From the NCBI GenBank assembly GCA_019925795.1, contig CM034311.1, positions 33,645,472 through 33,709,471 on the forward strand: a stretch of DNA of 64,000 bases, read 5' to 3'. Below are positions 43,808-54,688 of this stretch, piece by piece. Each line of letters starts with the position of its first letter. The first letter of the stretch is position 1. Origin of the DNA: Dendrobium chrysotoxum. Taxonomy: Eukaryota > Streptophyta > Magnoliopsida > Asparagales > Orchidaceae. Position numbers and translations under genes: made by a program. Under the pieces are notes generated by a model. That model saw only the letters and a list, made by a program, of their open reading frames with translations. It did not search any database and had not been told where the DNA came from.

Positions 43808-43976
43808 GAGAAATTATTCTGTGCGGATGCCGAATGCCGTCCAGAGTCCAATGAAAATGCGCTACATCACCCAGTATTTGATACCGAGGCTCGATACTAC
43901 TCGATATTGGATGATGTGACGCATTTTCATTGGGCTCCGGATATTAGTTACGTCCGGTATCATAGAATAATTTTTT
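43808..43976. mobile_element. Mutator-type MITE forming a long hairpin
   Basis: The 9-bp duplications cttcagaag (43799-43807) and cttcaaaag (43977-43985) match at 8 of 9. Ends gagaaattattctgtg and catagaataattttt are inverted. Inner arms (agtccaatgaaaatgcg and cgcattttcattgggct) are nearly perfect complements. The ends match the MITE at 8416-8601. The 74-codon open frame across it is an artefact. Confidence 0.8.
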
Positions 43977-43985
43977 CTTCAAAAG

Positions 43986-44815
43986 AGCACATCAATATTA
44001 AGGGTTTGTTTTAATGTCTTTGCTCTCCGCTAGCCCTACTTTCAAACCCTAAAGCTTCATGTAATTGTCCTGTAAATTGTGCTTGTGGCAGTGATAAGCT
44101 CTTTTTTTTTTTTAAATAAAAAATAAAAAAATATTGTACTTGTGGCATCAAGAGTTTTAAAACGATACATTCCATTCATCAATTTCATTGCTATTTTTTA
44201 TCATTACACCACCATTGAGCCACAATCATCGACCGCCAATCAACCACCCTAATAAACTATGGTTAGGTTGGCCGATAAAGCTAGCTCTAGTTCATGTATT
44301 GTTGAAAACAATAAAGAAATTTTTTATTTCCTTTAGAATAATCTTTTTTTTAATCAAAGAGAATTAAAAGATCCAATTGCTTCTAAAAATCTAAATGGCA
44401 TCAACAATATTCTTTCAATCTTCCTTAGTTAATTGTTGTCAACCACCATCTATTAATCATTCAAATTGATTGCCTTCCAAAGGGTTCACCCTGATTGATG
44501 CATCTGATGTAGCGTTAGTTGACATCTAACACCTGCTCTGCTATTTGACATCCACCAATAGCTAACATTCAACATTTGCAAGCTAATAATGTCAACTTAT
44601 GATGTTCGCTAACAATCAATATATAACATCCACCAATGAACTTCATCTAACATCTGCAACAATTTGATGTCAGTCGTCACCTAACTTTCAATGCTCTCTA
44701 TCTACGTCATACATAATTTGAAGTCCCTCATTACATAATGTTTGATGCCCATTAAGATGCATCCCATATCATCTAACACTCACAATCATATGATCTCTGA
44801 CGCACACCATCCAAC
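43986..44815. other. Noncoding DNA with degenerate short repeats
   Basis: 44480-44815 contains scattered catctaacac/gatgttcgct motifs like those at 48700-49300. No gene. Confidence 0.4.
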
Positions 44816-44860
44816 TAAGGCCTCGTTTGTTTGGCCGTAATTTCTCCGTCTCCGGTTTGA

Positions 44861-47800
44861 CGACAACAACAACAACATCAAGCCTTTATCCCACTACGTG
44901 GGGTCGGCTACATGAATCCTTTTTCTCCATTGTGTCCTGTTAAAAGTCAAATTCTCGTTTAAATCTAATAAAGAAAGATCATTTATAATATTTTCTAACC
45001 AAGTCTTTTTAGATCTACCTCTACCTTTCTTAACATAAGTCAAATCTAAGACCTCTACTTTCCTAACCGGGTCATCGGGAGGCCGCCGTTTTATGTGACC
45101 AAACCATCTATGGCGAATCTCTCTAATCTTATCTTACACTGGAGCTACTCCAACCTTTTCACGAATATGCTCATTTCGTATCCTATCTCTAAGGGTAAAG
45201 CCGTTCATCCACCTGAGCATCCTCATCTCTGCAACACTTAACTTAGAATTATGCTTCTCTTTTAATGGCCAACATTCGGCACCATAAAGCATTGCAGGTC
45301 TCACCACCATCTTATAGAATTTTCCCTTAGGTTTGAGGGGTACTTTTCTATCACACAATAAGCCCGATGCATTCCTCCACTTCAACCATCCAACTTGGAT
45401 TCTGCTGATAATATCCTCATCTATTTCACCATCCACTCTGAACAATAGATCCAAGATATCTAAAACGTGTACTCTTATTAATGACTTGATGGTCAAAGTC
45501 ACAATCCCCTCACTAGGTCTATTATTACTAAAATTACACTCCATGTATTCTGTTTTAGATCTACTCAAGCGAAAACCTTTAGACTCTAAGGTTGACCTCC
45601 ACAATTCTAGTTTACCTTCAACTCCCTCTCTAGTCTTATCAACAAGAACAATATCATCAGCAAAAAGCATACACCAAGATACATCCTCTTGCAAATGTCT
45701 AGTGAGAACATCCATGACTAAAGCAAAAAGATATGGGCTTAAGGCTGATCCTTGATGTAATCCAACCGAAATAGGGAAATACTTGGTCAAACCACCTTGT
45801 GTTTGAACACAAGTAATAGCTCATGCATACATATCTTTAATGATTTGAATATAAGCGTTATTAACTCCTTTCTTTTCAAGAACTCTCCATAGCACTTCTC
45901 TTGGAACTTTATCATATACTTTTTCTAAATCAATAAATATCATATGTAAATCCTCCTTACTCTCTCTATATTTCTCCATCAAACCTCTTAATAAATGTAT
46001 GGCTTCCATAGTAGACCTACTCGGCATGAATCCAAATTGATTTTGAGAAACATTAGTATCACGCCGCAACATGTGCTCCATAACTCGTTCCCATAGTTTT
46101 AAAGTATGACACATTAACTTAATACCTCTATAATTCGCACAATCTTGTGCATCACCTTCATTCTTAAAAATAGGAATTAACACACTCATTCTCCACTCAT
46201 CTGCCATCTTTTTAGTCTTCAAAACAGTATTAAAAAGTTTAGTAAGCCAAGAAATTCCTTCATCTCCTAAGCATTTCCACACCTCTATTGGAATATCATC
46301 AGGTCCAACAGCTTTTCCACCCTTCATTTTCTTTAAAGCCTCTCTAACTTCGGTTTTACTAATACGCCGATAAAAACAGAAATCTTTATTTTCATTTAGG
46401 GTGCTAAAGTCACTACAGTCAATTTTATTTTTACATTCTTCATTAAAAAGTTTAGCAAAATATCTCATCCACCTTTATTGAATATCATCTTATAAAAAAA
46501 AGTACTTTTTGATCTTCATTCTTAATACACTTCACTTGAACTAAATCCTTACTACTCCTATCTCTTTGTTTGGCTAACTTATACATATATCTTTTTCCCT
46601 CCTTAGTATCTAATCTATTATATAAATCACTAAAAACTAAACTCTTTGCATCGCATATTGCTTTCTTAGATTCCTTACATGCCTCTTTATATAATTTTCA
46701 ATTATCAAAATTTTTACAATCAAACTAATTTTTATAACAAATCTTCTTATTTTTAATCTTTTCTTGCACATTTGGATTCCACCACCAACTATTTTTACTA
46801 TTAGGAGCTTTTCCCTTTGAAATTGCAAGCACATCTTTTGCAATATTCTTAATATCACTAGCCACTTTTTCCCACATAACATTAGCATCCTCATACACAG
46901 ACAAAATCTTAAGATCTAAAATCTTACTCTCAAAAATATTTTTGTTAATATTCTTTAAATGCCCCCATCTAATCCTAGAAAATCGTTTTACTTTATTTTT
47001 TATTTTCTTCCCTATTATCTTCAAGTCCAAAACTAATAAACGATGTTGGGTACATACATTTTCACTCGGAATAACTTTACAATCTTTGCAATCTAAACGA
47101 TCTAATTTCCTTATAAGAAAATAATCAATCTGAATTGTACTATATCCATTTTTATAAGTAATGAGATGCTCATTCCTTTTCTTAAAAAAGGTATTAGCAA
47201 TTAAAAAATCATAAGCTAAACAAAAATCTAATATGAACTTACCACCTTCATTTGTCGTTCCAAACTCATGGCCACCATGAATGCTTTTAAAATCATCTAC
47301 CTCTCTACCAACATGTCCATTTAAATCTTCAATAAAAACTCTTTCTTCAAGAGGTATCTTTTGTATTAATTCTTCTAAGTCATTCCAAAATTTTAATTTT
47401 GAATCCATATCCAAACTAACTTGAGGAGCATAAGCACTTATAATGTTAACAATTTTAGCATCAACAATAATCTTTAAAGCTATAATTCTATCTCCAATTT
47501 TATTAATATTTATAACATTATCCTTCAAACTCTTATCTAAAATCACGCCTACACCATTTCTAATACGACTCCTACCCGAATACCAAAGTTTAAATCCTAA
47601 ACTATCAATCTCCTTAGCCTTTTCTCCAACCTATTTAGTTTCCTGAATGCACAGAATATTTATCTTCCTATGAATCATAATATCTATTAATTCCATTAAT
47701 TTTCCTGTAAGGGAACCTATATTCCAAGTTCCTATCCTAATATTAGTTTCATGGACTAGCTTCTTTGCCCACATCCATCCTTGATATGAGAAACCCTTGC

Positions 47801-48043
47801 CTATTTAACACAGCACCCGGGCAGCGGTACAGCAGCCCTTGCACACTTGTCGCTGTATTCAGGCCATACAACACGTCGCTTCCAGGGGACGCCCTAGCAT
47901 TAACACAATTTCTTAAATGATTCATGTCATTATTATTCGACAAGTTTTACACTGGCTGTCGACTACCTAACGCAACCCTCCACTTTTCTCATCCAGGACT
48001 TGGGACCTGGCAACCTATATTCCAAGTTCCTATCCTAATTTTC
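44861..48043 (-). mobile_element. RTE-clade LINE, nearly full length (3.18 kb)
   Basis: An exact 18-bp target duplication, tctccgtctccggtttga, is at 44843-44860 and 48044-48061. The 3' end (plus 44861-44880) is a (GTT)n tail and the 5' end is at 48043. It encodes an endonuclease/reverse-transcriptase protein with several nonsense codons. The perfect duplication contrasts with the damaged coding frame, so it may have been copied from an already damaged or trans-mobilised template, or decayed by methylation. Confidence 0.92.
44894..47943 (-). pseudogene. LINE endonuclease-reverse transcriptase, broken
   Basis: Reading minus strand: an N-terminal piece (MSNNNDMNHLRN..., from 47943), then after a frameshift near 47755 the APE-type endonuclease: GTWNIGSLTGK, CIQETK, SAYAPQ, EDLNGHVG (usually GDFNGHVG), QIDYFLIRK and TQHRLLVLDL. 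Stops include 47631-47633 (TAG after QETK, where W is usual), 46725-46727 (TAG), 46698-46700 (TGA), a frameshift near 46470, 45821-45823 (TGA after DMYA) and 45134-45136 (TAA). Reverse transcriptase motifs run from GKAVGPDDIPIEVWK, NYRGIKLM and QFGFMPSRSTMEAI to FIDLEKVYDKVP, GLHQGSALSPYLFALVMD and the active-site FADD (about 45655). It ends at TAG 44894. Confidence 0.88.
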
Positions 48044-48237
48044 TCTCCGTCTCCGGTTTGAATCGGCGAAAAATTTATTATTTTGCTGTTTGTTAATTAA
48101 GACGGCTTTTTCAAAATACCTTCTCCCGAACCTCCATATTTCTGCCGATCTGAGAAGAAAAAAATTTCTCCGTTTCCCGTTTCGATACTTCCGTTTAAAA
48201 ATGAAAAAAAGGAGCCGAGAAACCAAACGAGGCCTAA

Positions 48238-48828
48238 GGCGGAGAGACATGCCCAAGGCGGAGAGACATGCCCCTACAAGCTTGGCCCAATAAAAGTAAT
48301 TATATATATACACATAACACCCTGTTACACTCCTATCGGATCTTGCCCATAGAGACGCACATAAAGATGCACTACAAGCACATTGCAACTCGCAACCCCA
48401 TTGAATCATCACTGTAGAATTTACCTAGCTCCAATTTTTTATATGTCGCCATTCATTGCCCTTAGTAGGATCATTTCTATGCATTTCCAATTGACTTGTG
48501 AAGCTTTCTTTGATGTTATAAATAGCTACAACACCAATGGAATAAATAATGTCTGCTATAAAGATTATTAATAATCGCTTGCGCAATAATATAAAAAATC
48601 ATTGGATTGCATAACTAATTGAAAATGCAATTACTTGGAGAGAAAAAATTATAGATTGTGCTCTTGAAAAATGTTGCCGCTTAATATGCAACTCATTTTG
48701 GATGGCAATCTTAATCACCTAATGTCTATAGCCATTTGAAATCTAACATCTCCCTTTTGACATTTGCCATCCAAAGATGCCTGAAATTCAATATATGTCA
48801 TCCTTCAACACTCACATTCTCTAATATT
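48238..48828. other. Noncoding DNA
   Basis: No gene seen. It has a repeated gcggagagacatgccc (48240-48270), a 16-bp tandem. Confidence 0.5.
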
Positions 48829-49159
48829 CAATGTCGGTCATCCTACGACACTGATCATTGCCATAAAAAACATCTAACACTCACTCTTGCATGTTACTAG
48901 CTTATCATCTTCAATGTCGGTCATCCTACGACACTGATCATTGCCATAAAAAACATCAAACACTCACTCTTGCATGTTACTAGCTATCATCTTCAATGTC
49001 GGTCATCCAACGACACTGATCATTGCCATAAAAAACATCTAACACTCACTCTTGCATGTAACTAGCTTATCATCTTCAATGTCAGTCATCCTACGACACT
49101 GATCATTGCCATAAAAAAACATCTAACACTCACTCTTGCATGTTACTAGCTATCATCTA
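48829..49159. repeat. 83-bp tandem repeat, four copies
   Basis: Copies begin caatgtcggtcatcc at 48829, 48912, 48994 and 49077 (83, 82, 83 bp). Each includes acgacactgatcattgcc, aacactcactcttgcatg and actagct. Differences are few, so the array is young. Flanking DNA (48700-48828, 44480-44815) holds degenerate relatives. No CRISPR features. Confidence 0.93.
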
Positions 49160-50279
49160 ATAATTATCGTCATCTCATATCTATTGTCTCTCAAACAATC
49201 GGTCTATCCATAAAAATTACAACATCTAACTATCAACGCCATCAACACTAATGCCTCCATGTTAATATCGTATAGTCACCCTCCTATCAATATATTTGAA
49301 AAGCTGTTATCCCTATATCATAGAGTTTACTGAAGAGATTTTGCACAATAATTTTTTCCTTCAAGGGTTTCTCAGTAAGAGATCTTGTGTTCTATATTTT
49401 TCATGTATTTTACTAATTTTGTGTAGATATTCATTAAAATATAAGATGAAAAACCTCCACCCTTTATTAATATGAATTATCTTACACGTAATAGTTTGAA
49501 ACCACCTATGAAAATATTGCAACCTTCATCAGTTCATGATCATAAAATATGATGATCAATCACATAAAATAAACATCAGCAACCCTTATCCTTCATGTCC
49601 AATCAGTCTCTTCCTTCTTACTCTCCAATTAAAAAAGATATATATCACACCCTGAACATTCACAAGAACAAGCCAGGATGCCTACATAAGAAACAAGTCA
49701 AGATTAGAAGCAAACTATGACTGCAACCTCTAGAAGATCGTTCACATCAACACTTTTGGCATGATAATGGTCGATAAGCCTTTTTAGTATATTTGATTAG
49801 TACAATCAAAGCTAATTAATGTACACATTTATAGGATAAATTATTACCCCTTGTTAAGATCTACACAAATATTAACATGAAATCAAGGAATCTCAACTTC
49901 TAGAGAGACATCTAAGTTCCTTGCTCAACCATCATCATCACTTGGGAAAGGCATTCCATCCAAAAGTCCTAAGAAGGCGCACAGATAAATGAGCCCCCAA
50001 AGGGAACCTAATATTAAATAAAATATTCACTAAAAGTATCCAAAATGGCAAAATATCAAATATGTTTTCTGTATACTCAAAAGGCTTTGGAGTGGATCCA
50101 AAAGAGAGAGCCCTTAAGGGAATCTAATGCTGAACAAAGGCTACACTAAAAGTCCTTACAAGTGGTTCCTAAGAGTGAACATCAGGAGAGCATGTGCGTA
50201 GATAAGATTTCCAACTAATTCAAAAAGTTCCCATGAGCAACTCCTAACAGCGAGCCCAAAAAAGTATGAAAATAGACAA
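49160..50279. other. Noncoding DNA, no gene seen
   Basis: AT-rich with no domain-bearing frame or element termini recognised. Confidence 0.4.
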
Positions 50280-51180
50280 TCTCTTTCAATATGAAAAATT
50301 CAGAATAGCATGTGACTCCGAAAATTTACACCATGGCCTTCCCTGCTTTCGGGGGAGTTTTAACGAATTAGGTTCCAGGGTAAATTTTCAAAAGACAGAC
50401 TCGGTTTGAAATAAGACAATACCCAGAGATTTCACCCTCATTTTACGAGGACGTTATGATCTAAGTTCTGGTTTCTATAGGCGCAAGCTCCTATAGTTAA
50501 TTACCCCTCCCGATAACAAGAGAGAACTTTCGAGTAAGGCTAGTCATCGATCAGATACGTAGAGATACATATCTGACATATAATAGCATCATGGGTTTAG
50601 GTTTTGAAAATTTGATATTTAAAATTAAAAATGTTACCATCTTGCACTTAAAGCGGATGGTGGGGTAATGGATGATAGACCCGATCAAAATCACATGGTT
50701 CCGTCATCCCGGGCCATCGTGATCCCTGGTTTACTTAGTCAGAGAAGGTAGTCGACCCAACCTAACAGAAGGATCCATGTCCATAGTCATGGGTTGCTTC
50801 GTCCAAGAGTACCTTGTAAACCTAGGGTAGATGTTTGTCTAAGGGGATAAATTTGAATCCACCTTAGCTAACAGAGGGTTTTGTGCCCTATCAATTATAT
50901 CCTATTGATTCATATTTCAAGGATTTAGTGTCATTGGGAGCATATGAGCTCTAGCTATGACCGTAATGTAGTGGTGTCACTTGGCGGCAAACCACTTGGT
51001 TCAGATGGCACTGGTCATAATCATTTACCTACGATGTCATTTGGCGGCAAACCGGTTAGAGGACACGTGCCACGTCCTTACTGGCAAGAGACTATTTGAG
51101 AATGAATCCTAGTGATATTCTCGACCAGACATTAGCTCTTTGCGAGTTGAGGTGATATTTAAATTTGTCCAACTCGACAA
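50280..51180. other. Unclassified moderate-GC segment, possibly LTR-derived
   Basis: The motif tgtcacttggcggcaaacc (about 50975) recurs as tgtcatttggcggcaaacc 60 bp on (about 51035), a short tandem. The composition differs from the AT-rich surroundings and resembles plant gypsy LTRs, but no TG...CA ends, primer site or duplication was found. Confidence 0.35.
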
Positions 51181-52790
51181 ACTATTGCGGAAGGTGGATG
51201 GGTCTTGTTTTAAGTGTTTTGATGGTCAATTTCGATTTTAAATCTATTGGATTTTGGTAATTTTGGAGTTTTGTATTTTATGGGTGTTTGGGAATTTAAG
51301 GAGTATTTTGAATATTTGAAATTACCCATAATCGGGGTGATTGTGAGGATTTTTATTTCATTGATTGAACTTTGTCGACACTGTCTACTTACCGACAAAG
51401 GATCGGATTCGTCGTCGGCTTTATGCCTTTATTAGTGAATTTTCATTATTTATAGGCCTTGAACACCTAATATGAACGTATAAAAAACAAATATCCCGGT
51501 TAACACAATGACCGTATATTTATTTGATAGTTCGAGCCATGTCGACTCTTATCTATCTGCATATAATGATTAGGTTCGAACTTGGATTTATCAGTTAACC
51601 CGCGCAACATCCTTAAATGTCACGTGTGTGCTCATAATGTGCTCGTCGGGCCCTATGCGGGTGTATATTCTTACATGTATACATGTTAATATGCTTGTAT
51701 GTGTACTTTCTTATATGTGTGTATACATGTTATAGTCTATGTGTTGGTATTTTAAAATATTTAATGTTGTTCGGTTGTGCGGGCAACTATCATTTGAATA
51801 GACGTGACGCTCTATTTTAGAACTTGTACACGCCTTCTGTCCGCTTAAATGAGTGTGGCAGATCCAATGGCGTGGCGTCGTGGTGTGCTGGGTCTCATTT
51901 GAAAATTTGTAAATGTCTTCTGTCAACTTGCATGGATGTTGCGGATCCGGTGGCATGGTTTCGTGTTTTAGTAGCCCATGGTTTTTACTACGAATTTCCT
52001 GCTTTTGTTCACAGGTGAATTGTAGTGTTCATCACATGTTGCATGCTATCACTATTGCGCATACAACAAATCTTCCATCATTGTCAACAGGTGTTTGCAT
52101 TCATTGCCTGTTGCGCTATGTATGTCTGCAAGGGATTTTGTTGTTTGTAAGCAAATTGATATGTTCATTTGTTTGTTGCTAGAGGCCGTCGATCAAGTTA
52201 TATTCACCTCCAATCTCTTCATACACATTGGCTAGCGAGTTGTTATATTCACCGTACATCAGTCTTTCAATTTTTATAGAAGGCTGATACCTTTGTCTAC
52301 ATACTACTATTGGTCATTGGTTGAGTTGCATTCGCCACTGATTCATCCCTATATGTTGACTAGCGAGTCGCTCCATTCACAACTTATCTATTGTTGTTGC
52401 TTGCAAGTGAATTAGTGCATTCATTTGCGAATTAGTTGATTGTCGAGCATGGGGGAAATCACTGCACTCGTTGTATGTTAATCATTGCTGCTCGCAAGTA
52501 GTCTAGTGCACTTGTCAGTAAGGTAATTGTCATTGATTGCAAGCATGTCATTATATCTTCATCTGATCATTGCTTGTTATACAAATCAGTAAGCTCATTT
52601 GCAACTCGATGTTGACTGCCGGCTGAGCTACATTCACCAATGATCTCTTCATGCATTTTGATTGGAAAGTTATTACATGTCAATCGTCGCCACTTGTAGT
52701 CGGGTGAACATGTTAGTTTATATGTTGATATTTGACAACAAGGTGGAGTTGCATTCAGCACCTATTTCTTTCACTGTCGTATGTGGACAG
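51181..52790. other. Unclassified DNA with a short tandem duplication
   Basis: Around 51823-51985 a unit of about 81 bp is duplicated (cttgtacacgccttctgtc... and atttgtaaatgtcttctgtc..., both continuing tggcagatccaatggcgtgg-like). Short frames over 51824-52182 carry no recognised domain. Confidence 0.4.
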
Positions 52791-53410
52791 GGAAGAGGCA
52801 ATCGGAGGTTGTGGAGTTCTGGACGTCGGGCTAGAGTTCTGTTTTAGCTAGGTTCGGCCAGGGGTTTGGGAAGAAGAGTTGCATGAGGAGATGAAGGAAG
52901 GATGAGGGGCTGCGGTTGTGGGATTCGATGGATAGGGCGGGATCTGACGGAAGCAAGAGGATGCATTTGGAAGCAAGCATGTTGTTGGCCTTGGGTGCAG
53001 AAGGCATGAGGTGGAGTCGAACAGGGAGTAGGTTATTCAGTTTGGAGGGCTATGGGTCGGAGAGAGCTGCTATGGTCGACGGGTTGTTATTGCGGATGGG
53101 GGTCAGACATGTGGGGCTTCTCGCGAGCAGGAAGGAGTTGGATTGGAAGACAAGCAACTGAATCGAGCGGGTGATGTGCATGGCTCAAAGGTCGGGGGTC
53201 TCACGACCGATAAGAGGTTTGATCGGGTTGAGGAAGATCAGACGAAGTTGGGCGTGGAGTCGAAGAAGAGCTGAAGCTCTTGCTTGCCTTCCTTTTATCA
53301 ACCGATGGCGGGGTGCGATCGATAGACTCTTAAAACTTACAACAATTTTCTTATTAGAATTAGTAATTTCGTCCCACAATCTAAAACAAGTTAGGCTCAA
53401 CTAAAGAATT
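52791..53410. other. GC-richer segment without recognised gene
   Basis: Open frames of 60-81 codons (52916-53161, 53171-53404) show no family motif. It could be LTR or transposon core. Confidence 0.35.
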
Positions 53411-53467
53411 CCAATTTACCTTTCATAAAAACCTACCTTGAAAGAATAATACCAAGTTACCCTCGCT

Positions 53468-53470
<3 letters not shown>

Positions 53471-53498
<28 letters not shown>
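53471..53498. repeat. (CT)n microsatellite
   Basis: Fourteen consecutive CT units. Confidence 0.9.
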
Positions 53499-54103
53499 AC
53501 ATATCCCTTTTTAATCAACGTATGTTGTACTTTTCAATCTATTTCTTAAAAAAGTAAATCTTAACTATCATTTAATATAACCAAAGAAGTATAAACATCC
53601 GCCACATTTGTAACATCCACAAAATTAATTATCTTGATAACAACAACCCTATAACAAACATTATTCACCTCCACCAAATTTATATTTTAATAATATATCA
53701 TATATTGTCTTAACATCATTTTCTTATTAACATCAACATATACTAATCTTATAACATTACCCATTATCCCTTAATTATTCTCCTTGCCATTTAATTTCTA
53801 ATTCTTCTTCTAATCATTGTATTCAAAGATTCTCATCTTCTCATTGTAAATTGCCAAAATTCACCTAGCAAATCTAATCTTACTTTTAGGTCTAACTATT
53901 TCTTGCATATCTTTTACTATAAATCAAATGGTAGTGCATCATGTCACTTAGGGGTGACATCATAACCAATCACTACCTGCTTTTCACAACAATCGTGCTA
54001 AGTTATATCACCTTACTTATAAGTAGCGTTCTCTAGACTCTTAATTTTTCATCACAATGAAGTTAGATCATAGCACGTCATTCCTAAAGAATGTCCTAGC
54101 ATC

Positions 54104-54104
<1 letters not shown>
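53499..54104. other. AT-rich intergenic DNA
   Basis: No gene seen. This is the 3' side of the mS34 gene. Confidence 0.45.

Positions 54105-54177
<73 letters not shown>
54105..54177. repeat. (TA)n microsatellite, about 36 units
   Basis: Uninterrupted alternating T and A. The open frame through it is an artefact. It lies about 510 bp beyond the mS34 stop codon. Confidence 0.92.
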
Positions 54178-54179
<2 letters not shown>

Positions 54180-54688
54180 ACCTTAAAACCTATGCGCATC
54201 TTGTCACTCTACAGTTCCCACAGGACCAAAGCATACTGGGAAGCACCTTCTGCTATATTCTGCAGACAAAAGTGCACCCAAACTTGATAGGGTAGGAAAA
54301 AATACAAATATGATGCCAAGATACTGATTATTTCGAAAAGAACTTCAGTTGTCCTGGTTACATGATGCATCAACTTTACATTTTTCTGTTTTCCCGGCTG
54401 ATTAGTTACAACTAATACAAGCTTAAATAATTCTTCAACATATCTCTCTGCTAAAATTGGTCATTTTCATTCATATGCAAATTTACGAATAGAAACCAGA
54501 TTACGGAACAAGAAATTCTATAGATTTAGTAAAGAAACCCAACAAGTTTCTGATGGATCTTAAAAATATCTAAAAGATTTAAATAGTTCAAGCAAAGTAA
54601 TACAAAACAAGGAGGTGAAATGCTACTTCATATCACATGGAGAGAAGGATTCAAAGGAAGGTACAGAAATTGTTTTGGAACTAGTGAG

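Larger units (their letters stand above)
44819..48234. mobile_element. Tourist-like MITE split by a LINE
   Basis: TAA flanks both ends (44816-44818 and 48235-48237). The termini ggcctcgtttgtttgg and gaaaccaaacgaggcc are inverted. Without the LINE and one target copy the element is 215 bp (44819-44860 plus 48062-48234). It is distinct from the ggtttcgtttg family but of the same PIF/Harbinger type. Confidence 0.85.

Noticed and set aside
43790..44014. 74-codon frame
   Set aside because: It runs through both arms of a MITE hairpin and its target duplication.
45333..45755. 140-codon plus-strand frame
   Set aside because: It is antisense to the LINE reverse-transcriptase frame, which has clear motifs on the minus strand.
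54057..54287. 76-codon frame near the mS34 3' side
   Set aside because: A third of it is a (TA)n microsatellite read as Tyr-Ile.
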